64,000 nt of DNA from Actinoallomurus sp040655075. Its GTDB lineage: Bacteria; Actinomycetota; Actinomycetes; Streptosporangiales; Streptosporangiaceae. Below are positions 33,847 through 40,876 of the stretch, one piece after another. The stretch lies in NCBI RefSeq assembly GCF_040655075.1, contig NZ_JBFAJC010000041.1, positions 35,420-99,419 of the forward strand, read 5' to 3'. Each line of letters starts with the position of its first letter. Position 1 is the stretch's first letter. The notes under the pieces were generated by a model that made no database searches, was not told the DNA's origin, and saw only the letters and a program-made list of their open reading frames with translations. A program made the translations under genes and the position numbers.

Positions 33847-33877
33847 GACGGTAACACTATTTGGACTCGACGGTCCA
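33847..33877 (-). promoter_or_regulatory. TetR autoregulatory site
   Basis: Contains TGGAC-N6-GTCCA (33862-33877) and the block shared with the SDR promoter. It ends 3 bp from the crtU stop codon and begins 6 bp before the TetR start. Confidence 0.55.
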
Positions 33878-33879
33878 GT

Positions 33880-35391
33880 TCAGCGACCGATCTGCGCCAG
33901 GGCGCGGAAGGGTGCCAGGCGGCCGCGGAGCGGGACGGTGGTCAGCGGATGCCCGGCCAGGCCCCAGCGGGTCAGGAGCCGGTTGGCGGCCTGCCAGCCG
34001 GTGGTGGCCGCGCGTTCCATCAGGGCGACGGGCAGGTCGACGCGGACGCCGTCGCCCGCCAGCACGAGGCCGGGCACCGGCCCGGCAACGGAGGGCCGCC
34101 CGGCGAACGCGCCGGGTGCGAAGAGCGGACAGTCCTGCCGCCATTCGACCAGGTCGCCGACCACCCGGGCCTGCCTCGTCTCGGGGTACACCTCGCGGAG
34201 GCGGCGCATCAGGCGCGCGGAGGTCGCCTCGCGCGCGCCGGTCGCCGCGTAGGCGTGCAGTTCCACGACGGCCCCACCGGTGGCGCGGGCCCACGACGCG
34301 GCCTCGTCGTCGTAGCGGTTCAGCACGCTCACGTTGTCGAGGGGCGGGAGGCCGCCGGCGGCCAGGAACGCCGGCCGGTGCGCCGCGACGGGCCGGTCGA
34401 ACCACAGGCGGCGCACGAGGTACGGCGGCGCGGTGGCCAGGGCGGCGACGCGCCGCCGCCACTCCGGGTCGCCGAGCTCCGGGGAGGCCTCGACGAGGTC
34501 GCGCAGGCCGGGCACGTCGAGGGCCAGCACCACCGCGTCGGTGTGGACGGTGCGCCCCGTCTCCACCGCGAAGCCGCTCGCCCGGAGGCGGACCGCGCCG
34601 ACCGGGGTGCCGGTGTGCACCCGCGCGCCGAGCGCCGTCAGGTGCCGGGCCGCCGACTCCCACAGCTCCGGGAGCGGGCGGCGCGGCACGTCGAACAGCA
34701 GGCCCTCGGCCGAGCCGAGGAAGTACAGGTGGAACATCACGGCCAGCTCGGCGGCGGACAGCCGGTCCGACGGAGCGAAGAAGCTGCGGGAGAACACCTC
34801 GAACGCCAGATGCCGGGCGGCGGCCGGGAAGCGCAGCCGGGCCAGGAACTCCTCGGCGTCGAGGTGGTCCAGCTCCCGGTACGTGCCGGGCACAGTGACG
34901 TTCAGGAGCGGGAGGGCCGCGCGGGCGTTCAGGCGCAGCACGTCCCGCGCCCTGAACGTCGGGCTGCGGAGGGCGAAGGCGAGGGCGTTCCACGGCGGGG
35001 TGAGAGGCAGGCCGCGGAACGTGTCGACGCGCCCGGCCGCGTCCCGCAGCGGGTAGTCCGGCACCGCGACCAGCCGGGCGAGGTACGGATCGGTGCGGCG
35101 CAGCAGGGCGCGCAGGTTGTAGTACTGGCGGAAGAACGCGTGAAAGCCCCGGCTCATGCCGACACGCGCGCCGTCGGGCAGGGTCGTGGTCCAGCCGCCG
35201 GCCCGCCCGCCCAGGTGGTCCTCGCGCTCGTACAGGTCGACGGCGACGCCTCGTTCGGCGAGCGCGGTGGCGGCGGTGAGCCCCGCGATCCCGCCTCCGA
35301 CGACGACGGCGCGCGGCCGTTCGGCCAAGCCGTCGGCGTGCGGGCACCCAGGCGACGCCGGGTGGAACACACGCCTACGATCACGGCTCAC
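33880..35391 (-). CDS. CrtU-like FAD-dependent carotenoid desaturase/methylase
   Basis: 503 residues. The dinucleotide-binding motif 'VVVGGGIAGLTAATALAERG' is at about 29-48, followed by 'YEREDHLGGRAGGW'. The C-terminal FAD segment is 'GLVLAGDGVRVDLPVALMERAATTG' region. In isorenieratene clusters CrtU converts beta-ionone rings to aromatic rings; similarity plus the adjacent methyltransferase and cyclase genes make that the likely role, but other amine-oxidase-type carotenoid enzymes cannot be ruled out. GTG 35391 is chosen because GGGGAGG stands 7 nt before it. Its start overlaps the stop of a 17-codon ORF. Confidence 0.72.
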   Translation of the reverse strand: MSRDRRRVFHPASPGCPHADGLAERPRAVVVGGGIAGLTAATALAERGVAVDLYEREDHLGGRAGGWTTTLPDGARVGMSRGFHAFFRQYYNLRALLRRTDPYLARLVAVPDYPLRDAAGRVDTFRGLPLTPPWNALAFALRSPTFRARDVLRLNARAALPLLNVTVPGTYRELDHLDAEEFLARLRFPAAARHLAFEVFSRSFFAPSDRLSAAELAVMFHLYFLGSAEGLLFDVPRRPLPELWESAARHLTALGARVHTGTPVGAVRLRASGFAVETGRTVHTDAVVLALDVPGLRDLVEASPELGDPEWRRRVAALATAPPYLVRRLWFDRPVAAHRPAFLAAGGLPPLDNVSVLNRYDDEAASWARATGGAVVELHAYAATGAREATSARLMRRLREVYPETRQARVVGDLVEWRQDCPLFAPGAFAGRPSVAGPVPGLVLAGDGVRVDLPVALMERAATTGWQAANRLLTRWGLAGHPLTTVPLRGRLAPFRALAQIGR

Positions 35392-35441
35392 GACAGCGCC
35401 TCCCCACGGCAGGTGTTCACGCGCCTGCGGTCGCGCCTCAC
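35388..35441 (-). CDS. 17-codon coupling ORF (crtT-crtU junction, second)
   Basis: Encodes VRRDRRRVNTCRGEALS (read with initiator Met). Its GTG overlaps the stop of the 34-codon ORF (GTGA, 35438-35441) and its TGA overlaps the GTG of the crtU-like gene (GTGA, 35388-35391). GCGGAGG lies 7 nt before the start. The first seven codons are a copy of those of the 34-codon ORF. May serve only to carry ribosomes to crtU. Confidence 0.5.
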   Translation of the reverse strand: MRRDRRRVNTCRGEALS

Positions 35442-35542
35442 GAGGGCACCTCCGCGCGGAACGTGTCAACGCGCATGCGGCCACGGCTCACGACGGGCAC
35501 CTCCGCGCCGAACGCGTGCACACGCCTACGATCACGCCTCAC
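35438..35542 (-). CDS. 34-codon coupling ORF (crtT-crtU junction, first)
   Basis: Begins VRRDRRRVHAFGAEVP and is very Arg-rich. It overlaps the methyltransferase stop (GTGA, 35539-35542) and hands on to the 17-codon ORF by another GTGA. GCGGAGG precedes the GTG by 7 nt. Its body is made of two copies of the methyltransferase C-terminal codons (FGAEVP). A product of tandem duplication; a peptide function is possible but unsupported. Confidence 0.5.
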   Translation of the reverse strand: MRRDRRRVHAFGAEVPVVSRGRMRVDTFRAEVPS

Positions 35543-36237
35543 GACGGCACCTCCGCACCGAACGTGTGGACGATCCCGCGCTGCCAGCCGCGGGCCGTAC
35601 GGGTCCGCACGCCGGTCAGCCCCGCGCGGCGTAGCCGGTCGGCGAAGCCCTGCGGGGAGTCGAAGTCGAGGGCGCTGCGCCACAGGTGGCGGTACAGGCG
35701 TGCGTCGCCCGTGGCCAGCCGGCCGGCCGGGATGATGACGCCCCAGCAGACGGCGTGCCACACCAACCGCGCGACGGGCCCGTCGCGCAGCGCGTAGTCG
35801 TGGACGACGAGGACGCCGCCGGGGCGCAGCAGGGCCCGCACGGCCGACAGGGCCACGTCCGGGTCGGCGAGGTTGCGGACGAGGTAGGCGGCGAAGACGC
35901 CGTCGAACGGCCCGGCGACCGGTGGATCGTCCGCCAGGCCGCGGACGAACCGGACGGTCGCGGGCCACGGCTTGGCGCGGGCCCGGGCGAGCATCCCGGC
36001 CGAGGCGTCCAAACCGGTGATCTGGGCGTACGGGGCGGCGGCCAGCAGTGCGGCGGTGGAGGCGCCGGTACCGCAGCCGAGGTCGAGCAGCCGTGCCCCC
36101 GCGCCGCCCGCCGGCAGGGCGAACGCGCGGGCGGCGCGCCGCAGGTCGGCGTGGTAGCCGGGGTTCGCGCCGACGAGCCGGTCGTACGCCGCGGCGTGGC
36201 GGTCGAACGCGCCGGGCACGTCCGGGAGTCCGGTCAT
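35539..36237 (-). CDS. SAM-dependent methyltransferase (CrtT-like)
   Basis: 232 residues. Motif I 'LLDLGCGTGASTAALL' (about 48-63), 'ITGLDASAGML' (about 72-82) and 'LLRPGGVLVVHDY' (about 140-152) define a UbiE-like class I methyltransferase. In Streptomyces carotenoid clusters a similar gene (crtT) stands beside crtU; the methylated product there is poorly defined. The start overlaps the CrtYd stop (ATGA, 36234-36237). The last codons (GAEVPS) are the source of the downstream repeat array. Confidence 0.75.
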   Translation of the reverse strand: MTGLPDVPGAFDRHAAAYDRLVGANPGYHADLRRAARAFALPAGGAGARLLDLGCGTGASTAALLAAAPYAQITGLDASAGMLARARAKPWPATVRFVRGLADDPPVAGPFDGVFAAYLVRNLADPDVALSAVRALLRPGGVLVVHDYALRDGPVARLVWHAVCWGVIIPAGRLATGDARLYRHLWRSALDFDSPQGFADRLRRAGLTGVRTRTARGWQRGIVHTFGAEVPS

Positions 36238-36554
36238 CGACGCGCCTCCGGTCGCCCGTGCTCCCAGCCGAGCAGGGTGGCCGTGACGAGGGCGAAGCCG
36301 AACAGGAAATCCTCGACAGGGATGTCGAATGGGAAGCGCAGCCCGGTGATGGCGTGGGGGTCGTACACGACGACGGGCGTGGACAGGGTCGTCAGCCTGC
36401 CGTCGACGACGATCTGGAAGCCGAAGACGATGACCATCGTGAGCCAGTAGGCAGGGCGGCGGAACAGCCCCGTGCGCAGCCACCAGCACTCGACGGCGAC
36501 CACGGCGGGCACCGCCAGCAGCGCCGGAAGGGTGTATCCGAGCCCGCTCATCAT
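36234..36554 (-). CDS. crtYd: Lycopene cyclase domain protein, CrtYd-like
   Basis: 106 residues with three hydrophobic helices and the motif 'PVEDFLFGF' (about 79-87), which carries the acidic residue pair needed in heterodimeric lycopene cyclases. Together with the CrtYc-like protein it should form the membrane cyclase that closes lycopene ends. ATG 36554 overlaps the stop of a 29-codon ORF (ATGA); ATG 36551 is the alternative start. The stop overlaps the methyltransferase start. Confidence 0.8.
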   Translation of the reverse strand: MMSGLGYTLPALLAVPAVVAVECWWLRTGLFRRPAYWLTMVIVFGFQIVVDGRLTTLSTPVVVYDPHAITGLRFPFDIPVEDFLFGFALVTATLLGWEHGRPEARR

Positions 36555-36640
36555 CCCGGCTCCAGCAGCAGCACGGTGCCCCCGAGCCAGGTCATCGTCC
36601 CGTCTCCGACGGCGGCACGGCGCACGCCGGACCCGGTCAT
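36551..36640 (-). CDS. 29-codon coupling ORF between crtYc and crtYd
   Basis: Starts MTGSGVRRAAVGDGTMTWLG and ends in a hydrophobic 'TVLLLEPG'. The ATG overlaps the crtYc stop (ATGA, 36637-36640) and the TGA overlaps the crtYd ATG (ATGA, 36551-36554). GGGACGATGACC occurs at the start and again 45 bp further on in frame, so a local duplication made it. The end 'LLLEPG' recalls 'LPLEPS' in CrtYc, hence it could be a remnant of an extra cyclase copy. Confidence 0.5.
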   Translation of the reverse strand: MTGSGVRRAAVGDGTMTWLGGTVLLLEPG

Positions 36641-36978
36641 CGTCCCCGCTCAGAGGGGTGTGGGGCCTGGCGCAGGATCGAGGACAGGCGCCGTACGGCC
36701 TCCAGGGTCAGGACGGCGCACACGGGGACGACGAGGAAGAACAGCGCCTCCTCCAGCGGCACCGACAGCGGCAGCGTGACACCGACGAGGTGGCGCGGGT
36801 CATACCACCAGACGCCGGTCGCGATCGCCAGGGCGTCCCAGGCGAGGAAGAATGCCGCGACCGGTAGTACGGCCCGGGCCAGCCTGGCCGGTCGCCGGTA
36901 GACGCGGGCGGACGGTTCCAGGGGCAGTGTGACCGCCAGGCAGCCGGCCAGCAGCAGCAGGTAGCGCAGATGGTCCAC
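36637..36978 (-). CDS. crtYc: Lycopene cyclase domain protein, CrtYc-like
   Basis: 113 residues, three membrane segments, motif 'PLEEALFF' (about 79-86). The N-terminus 'YLLLLAGCLAVTLPLE' is typical of the c subunit of the heterodimeric cyclases of Brevibacterium, Corynebacterium and Mycobacterium. Partner of the CrtYd-like protein. GTG 36978 has GAGGGG 6-8 nt upstream and lies 2 bp after the crtB stop. Confidence 0.8.
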   Translation of the reverse strand: MDHLRYLLLLAGCLAVTLPLEPSARVYRRPARLARAVLPVAAFFLAWDALAIATGVWWYDPRHLVGVTLPLSVPLEEALFFLVVPVCAVLTLEAVRRLSSILRQAPHPSERGR

Positions 36979-36980
36979 CG

Positions 36981-37964
36981 TCAGCCCCTCCGGCCGTGGA
37001 CGGTGCGGGCCCCCAGGGCGCGGGTGAAGGCGGTGCCGGCGAGGGCGAGCCGCCAGCCGGTTCCGACGGTGACCCGGCCGGCGAAGACGTTGTAGTCGTT
37101 GTCCTCGATCCGGTCGAGAATGCGGGCGTACAGCGCGCAGGCGGTGGCGACACAGGACCGGGCGGCGGGGTCCAGGAGCGCGATCCCCGGGCGGGCCAGC
37201 CGGTAGACCGCGCGGGTACGGCCGACCTGGTCCGCCAGCGCGCGCCGCACCCGCGAGTCGACGCGGCCGGTGCGCCGGCACCAGCCGAGCAGGTCGCGGT
37301 CGACGCCGTACGCCGCGAGTTCGTCGGCGGGCAGGTACACCCGGCCCCGGTCGAGGTCCTCGCCGACGTCGCGCAGGAAGTTGGTGAGCTGGAACGCCCG
37401 CCCGAGGGCGGCGGCGCGGGGCGCGGCCTCGGCCGGGTCGCCCACCGTGCCGAGCACGGGCAGCATTTGCAGGCCGATGGCCTCGGCGGACCCGTGCATG
37501 TAGTCGCGGAGCGCCGCCCGGGTCGGGTAGCCGGTGACGCTGAGGTCCATCCGCATGGAGCGCAGGAACGCGGTGAACAGGCCGCCGGGGATGCCGAACC
37601 GGGTCGCGGTATGGACGACGGCGGCCAGGACCGGATGGTCGCTGCGGCCCGTCCGCAGCCCGGCGGTGAGCGCGTCGGCGACGTCGTCGAGCAGGATGGC
37701 GATCTGGTCGGGGCCGTGGTGGGCCGCGGGCTCGTCGACGAGGTCGTCGGTGTGCCGGGCGAAACCGTACAGCGCGTGCACGGCGGGCCGCCGGGAGGGC
37801 GGCAGCAGCCGCGTCGCGAGGAAGTAGGTCCGGCCGTGCCGGGCGTTGAGCGCGCGGCAGCGGGCGTAGGCGGCGCGGAGCACGGGATCGGTGATCCCGG
37901 CGGCGTCGAGTTCGCGGCGGGACGGCAGATCCGAGTCGCCGGGCCTTCCGGTGCGGCGGGTCAT
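36981..37964 (-). CDS. crtB: Phytoene synthase
   Basis: 327 residues. Two Asp-rich motifs typical of squalene/phytoene synthases are present: 'DDLVDE' (about 73-78) and 'NFLRDVGED' (about 196-204), along with 'YGFARHTDD' and the C-terminal helices. It joins two GGPP molecules head to head to give phytoene, at the membrane surface. The ATG overlaps the stop of crtI (ATGA, 37961-37964). No GGPP synthase gene is present in the window, so the precursor must be supplied by a gene elsewhere. Confidence 0.92.
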   Translation of the reverse strand: MTRRTGRPGDSDLPSRRELDAAGITDPVLRAAYARCRALNARHGRTYFLATRLLPPSRRPAVHALYGFARHTDDLVDEPAAHHGPDQIAILLDDVADALTAGLRTGRSDHPVLAAVVHTATRFGIPGGLFTAFLRSMRMDLSVTGYPTRAALRDYMHGSAEAIGLQMLPVLGTVGDPAEAAPRAAALGRAFQLTNFLRDVGEDLDRGRVYLPADELAAYGVDRDLLGWCRRTGRVDSRVRRALADQVGRTRAVYRLARPGIALLDPAARSCVATACALYARILDRIEDNDYNVFAGRVTVGTGWRLALAGTAFTRALGARTVHGRRG

Positions 37965-39508
37965 CGCGAGTCGCTCGCGGGGTCGGGGACGCGCTGGTGG
38001 TCCGGGCCGATGACCGTGCGGTGCGTACGGTCCGCCGGGACGCCGGTGATGCGGTCGGCGGCGAGCCGGCCCGACAGGAGGGCCGTGGGGACGCCGACGC
38101 CGGGGACGGTGCCGCAGCCCGCCAGTACCGCGTTGTCGACCGAGCGCGGCAGGTTCGCGGGACGGAACGGTCCGGTCTGGGGGAAGGTGTGCGCCAGGCT
38201 GAACGGCGTCCCGGCGGCCAGTCCCTGCCGCCGCCAGTCGGCGGGTGTGAGGACGTGCAGCGTTTCGACGGTGCTGGGCGCGAAGCCGAGGCGGCCCGCC
38301 ACCACGTCGATGAGCTCGCGGACGTACGCCGGACCGGCGCGGTCCCAGTCGAAGGGCCCGTCGTTCAGGTTGGGGACGGGGGTGAGGAGGGACACCAGCT
38401 GCCGCCCGGGCGGTGCGAGGGACGGGTCCGTGGCCGTCGGCCGGGTCAGCAGCAGCGACGGGTCGCGCATCAGGCGGCCGTCGCGGACGAGGTCGTCGAA
38501 CGCCGCTTCCCATGCCTGGCCGAACAGGAGGGTGTGGTGGCCGGTGCCCGCCCACGCGCCGGGCGCGGCCAGGTGCACCACGACCGCCGAGGGCGCGAAC
38601 CGCAGCCGCCACGGGCGGCGTGGTGTCCCGCCCAGTAGGCGGTACGCCTCCGGCAGGTCACAGCTGAGCACGACCGCGTCGCACGCGAGCCGTTCGCCAC
38701 GCTCGGTGCGGACTGCGGTGACGCGACGGCCCCGGCGCTCCAGCGACGCGACCGCCGTCGCGTACCGGAAGACGATGCCGGCGTCGGCCGCCGCACCGGC
38801 CAGGGCGTCGGGTAGCGCCCGCATCCCGCCGAGCGGGAAGTACACGCCGCCGACGGTGTCCATGTAGGCGATCACGGCGTAGAGCGCTAGCGCCCGGCGC
38901 GGCGCCAGACCGGCGTACAGCGCCTGGAAGGTGAAGATACGCCGGAGCCGTTCGTCGCGGAGGAACCGTCCGACGGCCCGGTCCCACCGGCCGAACCCGC
39001 CGAGCGCCGCGAGCCGTGCGAGCCGGGGCGTCAGCAGGCCGAGCGGTGAGTCGACGTTCGCCGCGATGAACGCGGCGTACTCGACGTCGTGCAGCCGGGT
39101 CAGCCAGCGCCGGAGCCGCCGGTAGCCGGCCGCCTCCGCCGGTCCGGCGAAGGCGCGGACCGCCTCGGTCATCGCCTCGGCGTCGGTGTGGACGTCGAGG
39201 GTGGTCCCGTCGGCGAAACGCGCCCGGTAGGCGGGGTCCAACCGCACCAGGGGCAACCGGTCGGCGAGCGACTCGCCGACCGCCGCGAGCGTGTCGCCGA
39301 CGATGCCGGGCATCGTCAGCACGGTCGGCCCGGTGTCCATGCGATGGCCGTGCGCGTCGTGGCGGCCGGCGCGCCCGCCGGGCACCGGGGCCCGCTCGAC
39401 GACGGTGACCTCCCGGCCTCGCCCGGCGAGGTGGAGCGCGGCGGCGAGCCCGGAGAGTCCCGCGCCGATCACCACGATCCGGTCGGTCCTCCCCGCGACG
39501 GTGCGCAT
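37961..39508 (-). CDS. crtI: Phytoene desaturase
   Basis: 515 residues. N-terminal FAD motif 'IVVIGAGLSGLAAALHLAGRG' region (about 11-30), 'GGRAGRHDAHGHRMDTGPTVL' region with the conserved DTGP, and the CrtI C-terminal signature region ending 'AGCGTVPGVGVPTALLSGRLAADRI' region. It introduces the conjugated double bases of phytoene stepwise to lycopene (double bonds). It is the first gene of the minus-strand crt operon. AGGGG lies very close to ATG 39508. The 94-bp gap to the upstream gene should hold the operon promoter; I see only weak matches there. Confidence 0.92.
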   Translation of the reverse strand: MRTVAGRTDRIVVIGAGLSGLAAALHLAGRGREVTVVERAPVPGGRAGRHDAHGHRMDTGPTVLTMPGIVGDTLAAVGESLADRLPLVRLDPAYRARFADGTTLDVHTDAEAMTEAVRAFAGPAEAAGYRRLRRWLTRLHDVEYAAFIAANVDSPLGLLTPRLARLAALGGFGRWDRAVGRFLRDERLRRIFTFQALYAGLAPRRALALYAVIAYMDTVGGVYFPLGGMRALPDALAGAAADAGIVFRYATAVASLERRGRRVTAVRTERGERLACDAVVLSCDLPEAYRLLGGTPRRPWRLRFAPSAVVVHLAAPGAWAGTGHHTLLFGQAWEAAFDDLVRDGRLMRDPSLLLTRPTATDPSLAPPGRQLVSLLTPVPNLNDGPFDWDRAGPAYVRELIDVVAGRLGFAPSTVETLHVLTPADWRRQGLAAGTPFSLAHTFPQTGPFRPANLPRSVDNAVLAGCGTVPGVGVPTALLSGRLAADRITGVPADRTHRTVIGPDHQRVPDPASDSR

Positions 39509-39602
39509 GCCCCTCGCGTACCCGGGATCTCCTGGACCGAAGCACGGACGTCAGGGCGTCACCGCAGGTCAGCGTCGGAATTGAGTGGTTCGCGCTAGAT
39601 TG

Positions 39603-40799
39603 TCAGCCGGCCTTGCGGAGGGCCTGGTCAAGGTCGGCCCACAGATCGTCGGGGTGCTCGATGCCGACGGTGACGCGAATCGTCCCGGCGCCGATGCCCG
39701 CCGCCTGCAGTTGCTCGTCGGTGAGCTGCCGGTGGGAGGTGCTCGCCGGGTGCATGACGTACGTCTTGACGGTCCCGAGCGACGGGCTCAGGCTGGCCAG
39801 CCGTACGGCTCCGGCGAACACCTTCCCCGCCTCGCGCCCGCCCGCCAGGTCGAAGGAGAGCACTCCCCCGTGGCCGTCGGGCATGAGCCGGGATGCCAGC
39901 TCATGGTCCGGATGGTCCGGCAGGCCCGGGTAGCGGACGGACGCGACCGCGGGGTGATCCGCGAGCCGCCTGGCCAGGTCGAGGGCGTTGTCGCAGTGCC
40001 GCCGCATCCGCAGGGCCAGGGTCTGCATGCCGCGCAGCGTGAGCCATGCGGCGAACGGGTCTGCCGAGGCACCGAGTTCGACCGCGTAGTGCCAGACCTT
40101 CCGGTGGAGCTCCTCTGTGGCGAAGACCACGACGCCGCCGAGCACGTCCGAGTGGCCGCCGAGGTACTTCGTGGCCGAGTGCACGACGACGTCCGCGCCG
40201 TGGGCGATCGGCCGGAACAGGATCGGGCTCGCGAATGTGTTGTCGACGACGCTGATCACCCCCGCGTCCTTCGCGACGGCGAACAGCGCGGGCAGGTCCA
40301 CGACCTGCGTCGTCGGGTTGGCGATCGTCTCCAGGTAGAGCAGCCGGGTGTTCGGGCGCAGCGCGGCGCGGACCTCCTCCGGGTCGGCGCCGGAGACGTA
40401 CGTCACCTCGACGCCCCATCGTTCGGCGAGGTCGTCGAGCATCGCGATCGTCGCGCCGTACAGGCAGTTCTGCGCGACGACGTGGTCACCTGAACGCAGC
40501 AGCGCGAGCAGCACCGAGTTGATGGCCCCCATCCCGGAGGCGGCGGCGAGCCCGGCGGCGCCGCCCTCGAGGTCGGCCACCGCCTCCTCCAGCGCCCGGA
40601 CGGTCGGGTTGCCGAGCCGGCTGTAGAAGAACGCGCCGTCCGGGCTGCCGAACGCCTCGGCCATCGCGTCGGAGTCCTCGAAGGCGAAGACGTGGCTCTG
40701 GTAGATCGGCGTTCCGAGCGGCCGGCTGCCCGTCACCTCCACGACAGGCGTGTGAACGGTCCTGGTCTCCGGGTGCGGTACGTCGTGTGGTGAGTTCAT
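39603..40799 (-). CDS. PLP-dependent Cys/Met metabolism enzyme (cystathionine synthase/lyase type)
   Basis: About 398 residues. The PLP Lys is in 'SATKYLGGHSD' (about 205-215), and 'YSRLGNPTV' (about 55-63), 'YLETIANPT' and 'DNTFASP' are the standard trans-sulfuration family signatures. It could be a cystathionine gamma-synthase, gamma-lyase or methionine gamma-lyase; sequence alone does not decide. ATG 40799 is used (ATG 40808 is also possible). It is divergent from a MocR regulator, which probably controls it. The crt operon lies downstream on the same strand but has a separate function. Confidence 0.82.
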   Translation of the reverse strand: MNSPHDVPHPETRTVHTPVVEVTGSRPLGTPIYQSHVFAFEDSDAMAEAFGSPDGAFFYSRLGNPTVRALEEAVADLEGGAAGLAAASGMGAINSVLLALLRSGDHVVAQNCLYGATIAMLDDLAERWGVEVTYVSGADPEEVRAALRPNTRLLYLETIANPTTQVVDLPALFAVAKDAGVISVVDNTFASPILFRPIAHGADVVVHSATKYLGGHSDVLGGVVVFATEELHRKVWHYAVELGASADPFAAWLTLRGMQTLALRMRRHCDNALDLARRLADHPAVASVRYPGLPDHPDHELASRLMPDGHGGVLSFDLAGGREAGKVFAGAVRLASLSPSLGTVKTYVMHPASTSHRQLTDEQLQAAGIGAGTIRVTVGIEHPDDLWADLDQALRKAG

Positions 40800-40838
40800 A
40801 CCTTCCATCCTCGGCCGGAGCCGCCCACGACCCCAGTG

Positions 40839-40876
40839 CCAATCGCGCATAATTGGTCCGTATATGGAGCCAATTG
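40839..40876. promoter_or_regulatory. Divergent promoter with CCAAT/ATTGG repeats
   Basis: CCAAT-N8-ATTGG occupies 40839-40856 and a second CCAAT lies at 40870-40874 inside the first codons of the mocR gene. A -10-like CATAAT (40848-40853) sits 10 bp before ATG 40864, so the mocR message is likely leaderless, and no ribosome binding site is seen. The repeated boxes fit MocR/GntR-type direct/inverted half-sites. Confidence 0.55.

Larger units (their letters stand above)
35371..35567 (-). repeat. Four imperfect tandem repeats of about 50 bp
   Basis: Four copies (starting points 35371, 35419, 35469 and 35522 on the plus strand) of a unit that, on the minus strand, contains GCGGAGGTGCC, then TCGTGAG and CGTGATCGTAGGCGTGTG or close variants. 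Each unit thus has a ribosome binding site and a GTG start. The array joins the 3' end of the methyltransferase gene to the 5' end of the crtU-like gene and creates two short coupled ORFs. Confidence 0.8.

Noticed and set aside
33857..35347. Long alternative frames over the CrtU-like gene on both strands
   Set aside because: They are Arg/Pro/Ala-rich, have no family signature and conflict with the FAD-binding frame.
35371..35567. CRISPR-like array
   Set aside because: The repeats are directly tandem without unique spacers, vary between copies and are explained by duplication of a start region; no cas genes are present.
40800..40863. SAM riboswitch before the cystathionine-synthase-like gene
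   Set aside because: The spacer is only about 60 bp and is filled by promoter-like and CCAAT/ATTGG boxes; there is no room for an aptamer.
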